Shown one piece after another: positions 1 to 10,724 of a stretch of DNA of 64,000 nucleotides (positions are counted from its first letter, which is position 1; each line of letters begins with the position of its first letter). The notes under the pieces were generated by a model, which did no database searches, was not told the DNA's origin, and saw only the letters and a list, made by a program, of their open reading frames with translations. Made by a program: the position numbers and the translations under genes. Source of the DNA: Aurelia coerulea (Eukaryota > Cnidaria > Scyphozoa > Semaeostomeae > Ulmaridae); assembly GCA_039566865.1 (NCBI GenBank), contig CM076947.1:751501-815500 (forward strand), read 5' to 3'.

Positions 1-490
1 AAAGTATCTCCCCCCCCCTGTCCAAAGTAGCTCTCTCTCCTACGATCGATTTCCTTTTGTCTTATGACATCTTTGATTGGCTAGATATAACTTCCGCACC
101 GGTCAAAATCTTGACCGCTACCAATTAAAAATCTCATTAATTATTCATGAGCACCCACCTTTCACAAGTCTCGTTCGCTGCCTGTTCCGCTCGCTTCGCT
201 CGCTGCACTTTCGCCGCTTACTGCCAACCGAGTAGGCCCGAATACGATAACGAGCGAGACTTGGAGCAAGTCTACAGGAAACGTGACAATAGGCATGTTA
301 GAGCTCTAAATCTCTATCAAGTCATATTGATATGGATAAATCGTTAAAATAGTAAGAGTTCCTGGTTTAGTTCAAAACAGTATTATCGTTTATTTATCAT
401 AATTTATTGGATTGAGTTGAAGTTGAGCAATGGTGACCAAATTTACTCGTTTCAACGTGCGTTGTACCATCTGCATAGAAGTCTTTATAA
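1..490. other. No gene recognised
   Basis: I see no conserved coding signal here. The one open frame (147-347) has a composition typical of chance. The stretch lies upstream of the hAT pseudogene that resumes at 1048 and may contain its lost 5' part. Confidence 0.5.
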
Positions 491-1043
491 CCCTATCTGA
501 CCTGGGGGGTGGATTCCGCCCCCCCCCTAGTACATTTTTGCTTACACCGTTTTCCACACATGCAGCAGGCCTCTGATACTTCGTAAGTTTAACTTTGTAT
601 CATAGAGCAATAAAATTGCAACAATTTGGACATTCTATTTTAGCCTTGTTACCATGGTTACCAATTTTTCATACTGCACTCTGTGAAAAACATACTTTGT
701 ATCTCTTTTAATCATGTTTAATTGGTCCAATTAAGTCTAAATTAAGAATTCATATATATTTTGATCTATATCTTTCATTTCTTTATGAAAAATAAAGTTT
801 CATGACCTTTTAGCAACCTTTCATTTATATGACGTCATATGACATCACAATGATCATCATACTCTAGCAACAACAACAACATCGCTAATTGGATTATGAT
901 TTCAAATTTACATTTTTTACATAATGAACTACCTTTGCGCCAAGTTTGGCTGCCATATCTCTTATGACAACAGAGATAAACAGGGGGGGGGGCAGAATCC
1001 CCCCCAGGCATTGAGTGTTTCAAATCACCCAGGTCAGATAGGG
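491..1043. mobile_element. piggyBac-like MITE (TTAA type), 553 bp
   Basis: The left end reads CCCTATCTGACCTGGG and the right end is its inverted copy, CCCAGGTCAGATAGGG. Runs of C/G sit just inside each end. TTAA follows the right end at 1044-1047; the left flank is ATAA, one base off. A TTAA target and CCC-starting TIRs are the signature of piggyBac elements. There is no transposase inside; the ORFs at 835-1364 cross its right boundary and are not its genes. It lies directly upstream of the first visible exon of the hAT pseudogene. Confidence 0.75.
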
Positions 1044-1047
1044 TTAA

Positions 1048-1338
1048 ACGATTATACTGGTAGACACACTAAATCAAAACACAAAGAGTTAGATTATGCT
1101 GGCAGAACTGCGCCAACAACGGTCGTTGTTGAGGAAGATGGAAAACTGAGAAAGATGGAAACCTTTTTTCAACCGAAAGATAGGGCCTATGTTGTGAAAA
1201 AGCGGATAGCAAAAGAAGCGAATGTAGCGAATGTTGAAAGCCTGAGTGCAATGGGCGAAAGCAATGATCCTAGTAAGAAGATTAGACTGGAGGTTGGAGA
1301 CGGTGTTGCTGATGTTCTAAACGAAAGAACCGAAAATG
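1048..1338 (+). pseudogene. hAT transposase (ZMYM1-like), first visible exon
   Basis: An open frame carries a basic, KKR-containing region that includes METFFQPK, a short motif like the PIP/METFF stretch often found at the start of TTF-type hAT transposases. It ends at a GT splice donor (GTAGGT at 1339). Splicing in phase to the exon beginning at 2190 keeps one reading frame, so these belong to one gene. The 5' end is unclear because a TTAA MITE ends at 1043. The rest of the gene is broken by a LINE insertion at 2863 and a one-base frameshift near 6088, so the locus is a pseudogene. Confidence 0.6.
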
Positions 1339-2189
1339 GTAGGTTTGGTTTCCAGATTTCTTAAGATTTGGAACGTTTAAACATTGCTTGCATTAAATAT
1401 GAATTTGATTTAGCTGGATATTTGAATAACTGTAGTAAACGACAATTGCAGCACGAGAAAAAGCTCGCTTTTAGGAGGGCAAGCACAGCAAAGCAAAAAA
1501 CAGTTCAGTAGGTACTTGTAAAATCATTGTGCTTCTTCACATGGACGAGTTGAAAATATCAACTTCAGAAATTATGTCAGCAAATAAGAGAAGCTGTTAT
1601 ATCACACGTATTCCAAGAAAATTTTAATTTCCAAATTGTTGGTAATTATAAGCTGCATTTTCTTGTTTAGAATGAAACAAAGAGATCCTCAATGTCCAAG
1701 CCTCACAAATATTCGATGATCAAACTATGTTTCTTTAGCTTCAGAAAGTGAAAACCACATTTACGACATAACAAGGGATTCAGAGGAGGTTAAAGCAGAC
1801 CCTGCTGGACTTACCGATGTCACCGAAGATAATTCATATTCATTGCATTTGAAAGGGCTGTTCAGGCTAGCTGGAAGCTTGTATATTTCCACATCAAAGT
1901 TGTGATTCATCATTGATTCAAATCTTCAGGCATCTATTTGAGACACACTTCTGCTTCTCTTAATTTATATTCCTCTTTCTTTTCTTACTTTTCTACGTCG
2001 AAGTTTATTTGAAGTTGAAAATTGCAAATATCATTCAAAGCAAGAATTCGAAGAAAGTTGAGATGGAAATTCAGGATCATTGGCTTACCGGCTTTCGACA
2101 TTAAAGCTGATTGTACTAGATCATAGATTGAATTTATCCTTAATTCGTACAATATCAATGGTAAGATAAGAACTGTTTCTCTCTTGTAG

Positions 2190-2863
2190 TTTGTGGGAAG
2201 AAATTAAGTACAGCTGCCAATGACATCAATGAAGCCCTTGGTCCAAAAGATCTATCGTTTAAAGATGACCAACCAGTACAACCAAAAAACATTAAATTTC
2301 CGTCACATATGATTGGAAGGCAATACAGAGCATTCGTCCCTTCCCTGTACGGCAAGTATTCTTGGCTTGAATATTCCAAAATGGAAGATGCAGTTTACTG
2401 TTTCCACTGTAGACATTTCTCTACCAACCGCAAAGAAACAACATTTGTTTTGCAAGGTTTTCGTAGCTGGAAGAAATGTTATGGTTCAGATGAAAAAAGC
2501 AACAAACTTCTACAGCATCAATGCAGCTTAGTGCATGCAGAAAGCATAGCTGCCTATGCCCACTACCAGGATGTCAAATCTGGTGCATTTCAATCTGTCC
2601 CCACACTTCATGATCAAGGTTATTCTAAGTTAGCACAAGATAACAGGCACTATTTGAAAGCGGTTTGCGAGGTGCTGCTGCTAACTGCTCAACGTAAAAT
2701 AGCCCAACGCGAGACAGGCAGATCATTTCGTGCAGGAGATGTTGATGTCAAAGAACTTGATTTTGGTCCATCTTGTGGCAATTTTCTCGCTATCCTTGCA
2801 CTTCTTGCAAAGCATGACCCAATTATTGCTGAAAAGATTCGTTCGGGTCCAAAAAATGCTAAA
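2190..2863 (+). pseudogene. hAT transposase (ZMYM1-like), N-terminal zinc-finger part
   Basis: The exon follows an acceptor (CTCTTGTAG). It encodes a TTF/ZMYM-type zinc finger (VYCFHCRHF, then WKKC and HQCSLVHAES, giving the C..C..C..H arrangement), followed by the start of the DUF4371/RNase H-like region. ZMYM1-like proteins are hAT transposases or their domesticated relatives, acting in the nucleus as DNA-binding cut-and-paste enzymes. The frame is open up to 2863, where a LINE is inserted. Deleting the LINE and one 13-bp duplicate restores the frame into the segment at 6007. Family assignment is strong; the gene is not functional. Confidence 0.85.
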
Positions 2864-2924
2864 ACCCGAAACACTTTTTTTGTATTTGGAACCTGAATAG
2901 CATTACTGCGTATGATTTTTACGA

Positions 2925-3566
2925 GTGTCCCTAATCGAGGCGTACAACTCTGTTTATAACTACGACCTGATTGGAATTGTTAAGACCCATCTTGATTGCA
3001 CGATCGAGGAAGGTAGACTGGCACTAGATGGCTATACTTTTATCAAAAGTAACCATCCACATGATATCAAAAGGGGTGGTGTCGGGCTTTATATCAAAGA
3101 ATCCCTTCCTTCGCAAAATCGTTCTGACCTCGCGACTCTCCCTGAATGTGTTGTGTGTGAGATCCAGTTAAACAGAAAAAAGTACTTTTTTGTCGTACTC
3201 TATAGAAGTCCAAGTCAGGGCCAGAGTGAGTTTGATGACTTCACAATAAACTTTGAGTTATTGCTTTCTAAAATACATGCTGAAAATCCCTTCTGCATGG
3301 CTATTACTGGTGATTTTAATTGTCGATCATCACAATGGTGGGAACATGACATTGAGAACAACAAGGGAAGAGTATTTGAGCCTTTCGTGTCTGAACTTGG
3401 CCTTCACCAGTTAATCTCAGAACCAACTCACATCATGGGTGATTCTCAATATTGCATTGATCTAACTTTTACTGATCAGCCCAATCTCGTTATCGAATCT
3501 AGTGTTCATCAGTCACTACACTAGCAATGCCATTATCAAATTGTTTATGGAAAGTTGTCTGTGTCA
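2925..3566 (+). pseudogene. LINE AP-endonuclease domain
   Basis: This segment encodes the apurinic-endonuclease-like domain that nicks target DNA for LINE insertion. Visible family motifs are GGVGLYIKE, LYRSPSQ, the catalytic GDFN (about residues 128-131 from 2925) and the terminal HxxI-type strand CIDLTFT. The N-terminal ET motif is absent because the element is 5'-truncated. A stop lies at 3522, after which the same frame continues recognisably (HYQIVYGKL) to about 3566. A deletion then joins it to the RT part. Confidence 0.88.
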
Positions 3567-5760
3567 AATATAGCTTAGTAAACACCTTAGTAAACCCTGC
3601 GACCTCCAGCAGGACCTATTGGTCTCTAATTAACACTGTTCTAAACAAGGCAAAGATCCCCATAATACCACCTCTTTTAGAGAACGGGTTATTCATAACT
3701 GATTTCTCTGAAAAGGCACAGATTTTCAACGACTATTTTATACTTCAGTGTACGACAATTGACACCGGGAGTGAAATCCCGCATTATGTTCCAGTAGCTA
3801 CTACTCTGATAAATGACTTTGGTATTTTTGATGAAAAGATACTGAATATTATCAGATCACTTAATTCTCAAAAGGCTCATGGCTGGGATGAAATATCTGT
3901 GAGAATGATAAAATTAAATGATGCTGCATTAGTTGTCCCGCTGAAGATAATATTCGCGAACTGTTTGAGTTGTGGTCTTTTCCCCCAAATATGGAAATGT
4001 GCAAATGTTGTGCCTGTGGACAAAAAGAATGAGAAAAATGTCAAAGGTAACTACCGTCCAATCTCCCTTCTTCCTATTTTTGGCAAAATACTTGAAAAGT
4101 TAATATATGATTCTTTATATTCTCACCTTGTCTCATGTGAGCTACTTAATCCACACCAGTCAGGTTTTCGTCCAGGTGACTCAACGATAAACCAGCTAAT
4201 CTCCATAACACACACCATCTTTAAAGCTTTCGACTGCAATCTGCCGCTTGATGTTCGTTCTGTTTATCTTGATATCTCCAAAGCCTTTGACAGGGTGTTG
4301 CATGATGGTCTTGTCTACAAACTTAAACGATGTGGTGTTTCAGGACAGCTCCTTTCTCTTATCCAGAGTTTTCTTAGAGATTGAAAGCAGCGAACTGTTT
4401 TGAATGGAAAATGCTCTGTTTGGGGAGATATCTCAGCCGGAGTACCTCAGGGCTCTATTTTGGGGCCCTTGTTTTTCCTTGTTTATATAAATGATCTTAC
4501 TGAAAATCTGAAGTGCAATGTCAAACTTTTCGCCGACGATACATCACTATTTACCGTTGTACATGATAAAAACACAGCTGCCAATGATATGAACCATGAC
4601 TTAGAGTTGATAAGACAGTGGGCTCATGACTGGAGGATGTCATTTAATCCTGATCCGCAAAAGCAAGCTGTAGAAGTAATTTTTTCAAGGGAAAGAAATA
4701 CAATTGATCATCCAATGATCCGTTTTAACAATACAACTGTGAAGAAAGTAGATGAACATAAGCATTTAGGACTTTTTCTTGACTCAAAGCTTTCATTTGC
4801 TGCCCACATCAAGGCAGCTATCACTAAAACACGTAGGGGTATCGGTTTGCTGAAATATCTTTCCAAATATCTCCCCAGACATACACTTATGAAATATACA
4901 AGCTGTACGTGCGACCACATCTAGACTACGGGGATGTCATTTATCATATTCCGGCAAAAGTATGTGAATTTAGCGGAAATACAATTTTGCCAAATGTCAT
5001 GGAGAAGCTAGAGTCCGTTCAATATTCTGCTGCTCTTGCTGTTTCAGGAACATGGAAGGGTACGTCGAGAGAGAAGCTGTATGCAGAGCTTGGCTGGGAA
5101 TCGCTAAGTCTCCGTCGGTGGAGCAGACGCCTTACCCTGTTCTACAAGTTTATGAATAATCTAGCTCATGACTATACTACAGATCCAATCCCACCACAAC
5201 AGCAGTCACGGTACTCTCTTCGCAAGCAGGATGTCATTGGGCGAATAAGGGCAAGGACAGAAAAATTCCAATCTAGCTTCTATCCTCACTGCCTTTCAGA
5301 GTGGAACAAGCTGGATTCAGAAACTAGACTTGCACCTTCCATTGCTGCATTCAAGACAAAGCTGCTATCAAAAATTCGCCCCCTGCCAAAATCTGTCTTC
5401 ATGATACACGACCCAACAGGTCTATCTTATCTTACACAACTTCGGGTTGGTCTCAGTAAATTGAACTTTCACAAATTCAAGCATAATTTCAGAGATACCA
5501 TAAACCCAGTGTGCCCAACTAATGACGGCATTGAGGACACGGAACAATTTTTGTTGCTCTGCCCTTCCTTTGAAGTATTACGAAGAGACCTTCTCGTTGG
5601 AGTTTCCTCTTTATTACGACCACATGGATTCACCAATCCTTCATATGATGTTCTACTAAAGATTTTAATGTATGGTGATAACAATCTTCCAGATGATGTT
5701 AATAAAAACATACTTCTTTTAACTCTGCGTTTTATCCATAAAACTGGCCGATTTGATTAG
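3567..5760 (+). pseudogene. LINE reverse transcriptase
   Basis: The segment encodes a CR1/Jockey-like reverse transcriptase. Visible RT blocks are NYRPISLLP, SGFRPGDST, VYLDISKAFDRV, GVPQGSILGPLFF, and the catalytic FADD in KLFADDTSLF near 4530, followed by the LGLFLDSKLSF thumb region. A C-terminal Cys/His motif (CPTNDG...EQFLLLCP) is typical of the clade. In-frame TGA at 4382 (likely CGA to TGA) and a one-base frameshift near 4905 break it. The enzyme would copy LINE RNA at the nicked target; this copy is dead. Confidence 0.9.
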
Positions 5761-6006
5761 CAAGTCCCTAAATCATACAGCCACCATCCCTTTTTTAGTA
5801 AGCGCTATTTATTTTTTTTCTATCTTCTTTATCTAGTTGTTAGGTATTGTGCTATGTTCGTTTTTTCTGTTTTATATTGCCATAAGGTAGTCATTGTTTT
5901 TCGCTCCTAATGGTATTGTTTTAGTAGTAGGGTATAGTATATTGTAAGTAGTGTAGTTAGTAATTCGTTTTGTAAGCTTTTAATGGAATGTAAAAAAAAT
6001 GCTAAA

Positions 6007-6467
6007 TACACACACCACAGTATACAAAACGCTATTTTGGACATCATGAAAGAGATGGTTCTAGAGCAGATAAAAGAGGAACTATGAGACCAAATTTTTC
6101 ACTGTCCTTGCAGATGAATCAAAGGATGTCAGCAAAAAGGAACAAGTGGTAATTGCAGTGCGTTACTGTCACCAGAATGCGATACATGAAGAATTCGTTG
6201 GAATTGCTGAGGCACATGGATTGGATGCTGAAGGTCTCTCTGATACAATAATCGAGCGTCTTCAGAGAATCAATGCTTGTATGGTGAACTGTGTTGGACA
6301 AGGCTATGATGGAGCGTCAGTTGTCTCTGGCCACCTTAATGGGGTGCAAAGGAAGCTTCCCGAAAAGACAGGAGCTGAGATGGCATACTACGTTCACTGT
6401 TTTTTGTCATTGTCTACGTTCACTGTTTATTGTAGAAAGGGGCACATCACCATACTTATAGCAGCTT
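6007..6467 (+). pseudogene. hAT transposase (ZMYM1-like), catalytic part after the LINE
   Basis: The frame resumes from 2863 with a helical stretch (HSIQNAILDIM). A one-base frameshift near 6088 moves it into the catalytic segment VLADESKDVS, the first hAT acidic residue in its usual context. GQGYDGASVVSGHLNGVQ then follows, the conserved YDGA motif region. The similarity stops at YYVHC near 6402, before the second acidic region and the hAT dimerisation domain. The remaining 3' half of the gene is not in the window. Confidence 0.85.
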
Positions 6468-6776
6468 AGGCCCAAAACGCATAGGCTATTAAAAAAAATT
6501 AGCCCCCTACTTACTAAAAGAAACCCCTGAGGCTGATACCCAGAGTGAAGTTTCTTGTATTTTGATCAACACTAAGTCCAGGTCTGATGGTTTGCGCCAT
6601 ATGCAGGGCTCATGAGACATTGCTACAAAGATGTGCAGTATAAGCTTTGACAGATTTTTACCTAAGGTTTTAATTGATATGCTCTTGACAATCATTGATA
6701 ACATACACATGGCTAATCTATTGAAAATAAAGTTTTTCTGTTGTAACCTGTTTTTCCAGAACTTTCCAGAAAAGAA
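6468..6776. other. No gene recognised
   Basis: No conserved coding or repeat structure is seen between the truncated hAT segment and the MITE at 6777. Confidence 0.4.
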
Positions 6777-6941
6777 CAGAGACATAGGAACCGGGGGGCA
6801 TTGCGGGCATGTGCCCCCAAGATTTTCCAATAAACAAAGAAGTGCCCTTTTAATTTCCAGGAAGTGGCCATTTAGCTTAATGAAAAAAGTGTCATTGAAG
6901 TGTCGTGCCCCCTCAAGTTGGAGATGCTTCCTACATCCTTG
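6777..6941. mobile_element. hAT MITE, 165 bp, 8-bp TSD
   Basis: Both ends match the ends of the complete hAT at 27744-31546. The left end reads CAGAGACATAGGAACCGGGG, like that element's right end. The inverted right end reads CAAGGATGTAGGAAGCATCT, like its left end. The element is flanked by GAAAAGAA at 6769-6776 and 6942-6949. It is therefore an internally deleted, non-autonomous relative of that hAT, inserted in reverse orientation. Confidence 0.92.
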
Positions 6942-7205
6942 GAAAAGAAATTAGAAACTTGAGGAACTTTCAGCCTAAAAATGAGAAGTATCATAGACAC
7001 AAGAAACCTTTCAGGCTCAGGTGTGAAAAATGGCTTCTTAAATGCAGGGCCTTACTGTATTACATAAACTGTATGCAATGTAGTGAAAAATCTCAAAACA
7101 ATTTGTTTCATTATACTGTTTTTTGCCACCTGAAAATGTTGTTCATTTGTACTTTAGGATGGAACACCATATTGTATTTGCAACAGAAGGTGTTTAAGAA
7201 AATCG
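6942..7205. other. No gene recognised
   Basis: AT-rich unique sequence between the MITE and the Cys-rich segment; nothing recognisable. Confidence 0.4.
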
Positions 7206-7375
7206 AAGAAAAAACTGGGTTGCCCTTGTAAGGATGCTGAGAGGACATGTAGTGAGAGGTGCAAATGTGGCAAGAATAGTAACGGCAAAGTTGTCAATGC
7301 ATGTAAAAATAAGGTACCAGTCTATCCTCTTTGTCAAATGGGGATTCACAAAATAGTGCATCAATGTACTTCGTA
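7206..7375 (+). pseudogene. Cys-rich (CXC/CRC-like) exon fragment
   Basis: A short open frame encodes GCPCKDAERTCSERCKCG and then NACKN. The Cys spacing resembles a tesmin/TSO1-like CXC zinc-binding motif, which also occurs in the C-termini of transposon-related proteins in cnidarians. The frame ends at a TAA near 7373. No neighbouring exon could be tied to it. The assignment rests on Cys spacing alone. Confidence 0.35.
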
Positions 7376-7479
7376 AACAGAGGAGAATGGGCTGGAAACC
7401 AATGCACCATCATGCAAGATGGTGCTGCCTGTACACAAATACAAGGCCATTTAATAGTCATGTGCAAGCCTTGTAATTA

Positions 7480-7645
7480 TTATTTTTTATTTTTTTATTC
7501 ATATTAAAATATTACAATAAATCTTACATTCTACTATACGTTCCTGATTACTATACTACACTACAGGGACGATACCATAGGGGAGCGAAAGACTATGACT
7601 ACCCCATGGCCACTATTAAAAGACATAGTAATATTACTAGACACC
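7480..7645 (-). mobile_element. LINE 3' UTR fragment
   Basis: The reverse complement aligns by eye with the 3' UTR of the LINE at 2864-5993 (shared GGTAGTCAT, TTTCGCTCC, TATGGTAT blocks in order) and ends in an A-rich tail. It is a very short 5'-truncated relative in the opposite orientation. Confidence 0.6.
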
Positions 7646-7821
7646 CCAGGCCCATACCTACAAATGGCAATAACACCACAATTTAAAAACTGTTATTCCA
7701 GTTGGTTGATTTATATTCAATCCAAAGCTGTGTTGTGAAAAATACATGTTTTGTGTGTGTTGCAGAGTAGAATAGATATGCCTATTTTCAACCAGGCAAC
7801 AATCAATAGAACATTTTTTTA

Positions 7822-8735
7822 TCACTGAAAATTCCTTAACCTGTTTCTTATTTTTGAATGCAGCGAGTATGTATAAATAAAGTAGTCTCTACCACTGCTG
7901 CTTACACAATATTTCTTGACATTGATGGGGCAGATGCTGTGGTAGATACTGCTTTGCATATAAATAGTACAAAGACAACCCATTAGGTTCATTTGTGGGA
8001 TGGTGGTGTTGTGACTGGATAAGGAAGAGACTATGGACTGTGTCACAGGTTATTAGGCCTTCAAACTTGCTTCTGTATGTGCAGGCAAGCACACCTGTAG
8101 GTAAGGCAACATCGACATTTATTTCGTTCGCATTTCCCTAACAAGAATGTCTTGCCAGTTCCAGGCTTACCAACAACTAACGGGAAAAGCTTCCTGTCAA
8201 TGTCAAATGAAACATCTTCCCCATCACTTAACATTTCACACTGTTTACAGTGAAGAATTTGTTTAAAATAGTTGAAGAAGAAGAGCTGTGTACCAATGAC
8301 ATCACCTGAAGAAGAAGGGTTATTGGTTGCCTGATACACATGACACTGGGGAAGCAACTCGCAGCAGAAGAGATTGTTCATTTCTAGTAAACTGTATGTA
8401 TAAGAAAGTACAGTCTCCAGAGAGTAATGTTTGTGACCTTCAACTTCAATGTACGCAAGGAAGATGTTGGGGTTACTAAATGTTTCCGGCATTAATTCCA
8501 TAGCTTTGTAAAAGTACAAGATCGGTGGAGGAAGGTTGACATTTTCCGGTGGGCAAATTTGACTTTGGTCTCTGTGAGGATAATGGGCCAAGAGATGCTG
8601 AGAGAAGTAGAAGGGATTGAAGTAAGAGAGATGCTTCAAGCCAACCAATACAACTTTCTGTGCGGGGTACAGAGTTGGAATGGCAGGCTTATGATCAAAG
8701 AGCCGTAGCCATTGGATGAGGGAAGACTCCTAATA
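7822..8735 (-). pseudogene. Helitron-like RepHel fragment (copy 1)
   Basis: On the minus strand this encodes the linker upstream of a PIF1-type helicase (VGLKHLSYFNPFYFSQHLL, homologous to copy 2 at 17035-17271), then a Walker A motif GKPGTGKT near 8165. After frameshifts the region GVLACTYRSKFEG / CDTVHSLF follows, matching copy 3 at 33191-33403. RepHel proteins combine an HUH nuclease with a SF1B helicase and drive Helitron rolling-circle transposition. A stop lies just upstream at 8733, and helicase motifs III-VI are missing. It is a decayed fragment with no VSEL partner downstream. Confidence 0.8.
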
Positions 8736-9100
8736 CTCTACTGGCCGTTGATAGTACTTGAGAGCAATGTCCCAAGTGTTTGCTTTCTCGAGAGTGGAGG
8801 GGAGAGAACAAGGTTTGCATGTACCATTTGTCCAGGAAAGCTTCTTCAAAGTGACAAGTGCCCACGGTTCAGGCTCACAAATGTCTAAGGACATGCCAAA
8901 TTTAATTGCAGTGCAGGAAGGAGGAAGAGTACTGCAATAGAGAGCATCGGTGTGAAAGGGGCATTTAAAAATAAGTTATGAACAATGCAGTCATTGTCGA
9001 CAACTGTAATCCACGGGTCAGCAGGTCATGTAATCGATTGGTCATGTCAGATAGTCCGCGGGTCACCATATTTGCGGTCAGTGGCCGAGTAGCTATAGCT
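8736..9100. other. No gene recognised; GGGTCA-rich segment
   Basis: A few short GGTCA/GGGTCA motifs (9010-9080) resemble, but do not clearly match, the terminal sequence of the element at 51570-52634. No gene is visible. Confidence 0.3.
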
Positions 9101-9620
9101 CAGGGGCGGCGGACAGTGCTATTTATGCTATTTCATTAATAGCAATTTTTTTCCAAAGTAAGGTTTTCCTTTTGTATGAAAAAAAAGATGTAACATAAAT
9201 AATACGAGTAAAATCTTCTCCGGATCCTTGATTTCTATATCCAGTTCCGTTATTCCGTCATTTCTTTGACCCCTCAATGGCATTTGATATTGTGATTGCC
9301 CGGTTTAATCCATTTAAAGGATGCCGCTTGCATACTTTTCTGATTCAGACAAAAGCCAGTCTCCATTGAAACCCACGCTGTGGCCATTGATGGCCATGCT
9401 ATTTCGTGGCCCGTTTGAATAGCAAATGAAGGAAAACAATTGGAAGTTGCGTCATACTTCCCTTTGTGTGTGACGCAACGGGCTGTTGTGACATGCCCAA
9501 ATCTGACATCCTTGCTATTAAATTCTCAGAATGAATAGCAAGAGATCACGCGAGTTCACGCATACATATCGTCAGTTCCATCAACGTTGAGAAGACAGTA
9601 GAGACCTTTTAGCATATAAA

Positions 9621-9872
9621 ATGAATCAAGTTGCGTCAGGTGGTGTACGTTGGGGTGTTTCGACTGTCTTTTCCCTTTTATCTGTGCAAGGAGGAAAATT
9701 AACTCACGAGCAGCGCCTTCGACTTAAAAAAGACGGACGCCCATGCCCCGATGTTAAAGTTAAAAGTCGTTCTTGTGAAGCTGTGTATAGAGGTTTTTCG
9801 TGGATATGCGGTGATTCAGAGAAAAATACGTATTTCTGCTGGCCATGTTTAGTCATGGGAGATCATTCGAAG
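9621..9872 (+). pseudogene. hAT transposase exon 1 (TTF-type)
   Basis: An ATG opens an 84-codon exon that ends exactly in phase 0 at a donor (AAG|GTAAG). Residues around 50-75 contain YRGFSWICGDSEKNTYFCWP, a TTF-type zinc-finger start typical of ZMYM/hAT transposases. The next exon begins at 10608, and the joined frame stays open into ASDGRNMSNVANRHQESKSH, the second half of the same finger. Only this N-terminal module is present. Confidence 0.8.
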
Positions 9873-10607
9873 GTAAGAAAAATACTATATTATATCATAA
9901 AGACTATGATTCTATCCTGATCTTATAACTATGTCATAATATATGATATTACATATCTTTTATCTACCATGTTATCTCACACTGCTAGGTTTATGTATAG
10001 ACGGCTTGCCTTTGCTGCTTCAATTAATCTTTAAAAGAAAAATTCTACGCAAAGAATACATCCCCCTATTTTCCTCTCCCCTAAGAAAAGTCTCGTTCAT
10101 AGCGGCCATTAAGAAAGTCTCGTTCATAGCGGCTTTGCTATTACAAATTGAAAATGAATAGCAGGGCTCTAACTGAACGGCGGAGAGCCGTGGGAGTCTA
10201 AACAGCCCTCCATATGTAGCCACCTTTTACAAAGGCAAGGATTATGCTCCAGTTTACGAAACTGCGCATCTACGGCTGAATGTTTAGGTTTAGGTAAAGG
10301 CTACGTTTGCTGCAATAATGTTTTTGTTTCCATTTCTACCGAGGGGCGTATCACTCTTCTGAAAAGGCGTATGATATTTTTTAAACATACGACTTTTAGG
10401 GATTTTTCTTGAAAGCAAAAGGCTCTTTCCAAAATGTATCTGAGATTTTTGCAGAGTGATACGCCCCTCGATTTCTTCAAGCAAGCATTTGAATTTATGA
10501 GCAGTTTGATGCTAAAATCGAGCCAAAAGCAAGACACAAGGTACTCAACAATAACTTTTATAAAAATGCGGGTAATAATTGAAGGATTTCTATCATTTTT
10601 TTTTCAG
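9873..10607 (+). other. Intron of the third hAT
   Basis: The intron starts GTAAG, and ends in a T-rich tract and TTTTCAG. A short tandem duplication (GTCTCGTTCATAGCGGC at about 10090 and 10118) and the MITE at 10340-10470 lie inside. Confidence 0.75.
10340..10470. mobile_element. MITE 'CGAGGGG' family, 131 bp
   Basis: The TIRs are CGAGGGGCGTATCACTCT at both ends. The flanks ATTTCTAC (10332-10339) and ATTTCTTC (10471-10478) match at 7 of 8 positions, an imperfect 8-bp duplication. The sister copy is at 31746-31888. Confidence 0.85.
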
Positions 10608-10721
10608 ATGAAGGCTTGCTTTGTGCAACCAACTGGATTTGCATCTGATGGCAGAAATATGTCAAATGTTGCTAACAGGCACCAAGAATCAAAGAGTCAC
10701 ATGACATGTCACGCTTCTTGC
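10608..10721 (+). pseudogene. hAT transposase exon 2 (TTF-type)
   Basis: The exon follows a polypyrimidine tract and CAG. It continues the zinc-finger domain: TGFASDGRNMSN, then HQESKSHMTCH with the H/C ligands. Similarity stops near 10721, where sequence belonging to the VSEL protein A tail starts on the opposite strand. The junction probably marks where that element, or a deletion, cut into the hAT. Confidence 0.75.
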
Positions 10722-10724
10722 AGG

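Larger units (their letters stand above)
2864..5993 (+). mobile_element. CR1/Jockey-type LINE, 5'-truncated, 13-bp TSD
   Basis: The element is flanked by the direct repeat AAAAAATGCTAAA (2851-2863 and 5994-6006). It starts inside the endonuclease domain and ends with a 3' UTR and a short A-run, as expected for target-primed reverse transcription. It splits the hAT gene exactly in frame. Internal damage includes a deletion between endonuclease and RT, a TGA at 4382 and a frameshift near 4905. The 3' UTR (5761-5993) has no terminal microsatellite. A related 3' UTR lies inverted at 7480-7645, and a related RT fragment lies at 33735-33890. Confidence 0.92.
9101..10721 (+). mobile_element. Third hAT element, 5' part, with intron
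   Basis: A hAT-like terminus CAGGGGCGGC starts at 9101. Two transposase exons follow (9621-9872 and 10608-10721), separated by a GT-AG intron that contains a 131-bp MITE. The coding homology stops at about 10721, where the VSEL protein A remnant begins on the other strand. No matching right terminus was found, so the element is truncated. Confidence 0.6.

Noticed and set aside
924..1043. N-terminal part of the 146-codon ORF at 924-1364
   Set aside because: The first 40 codons lie inside the TTAA MITE and cross its right end; only the part after 1048 belongs to the hAT gene.
8758..8940. 60-codon ORF in copy 1 flank
   Set aside because: No motif, and antisense to the degraded RepHel upstream region.
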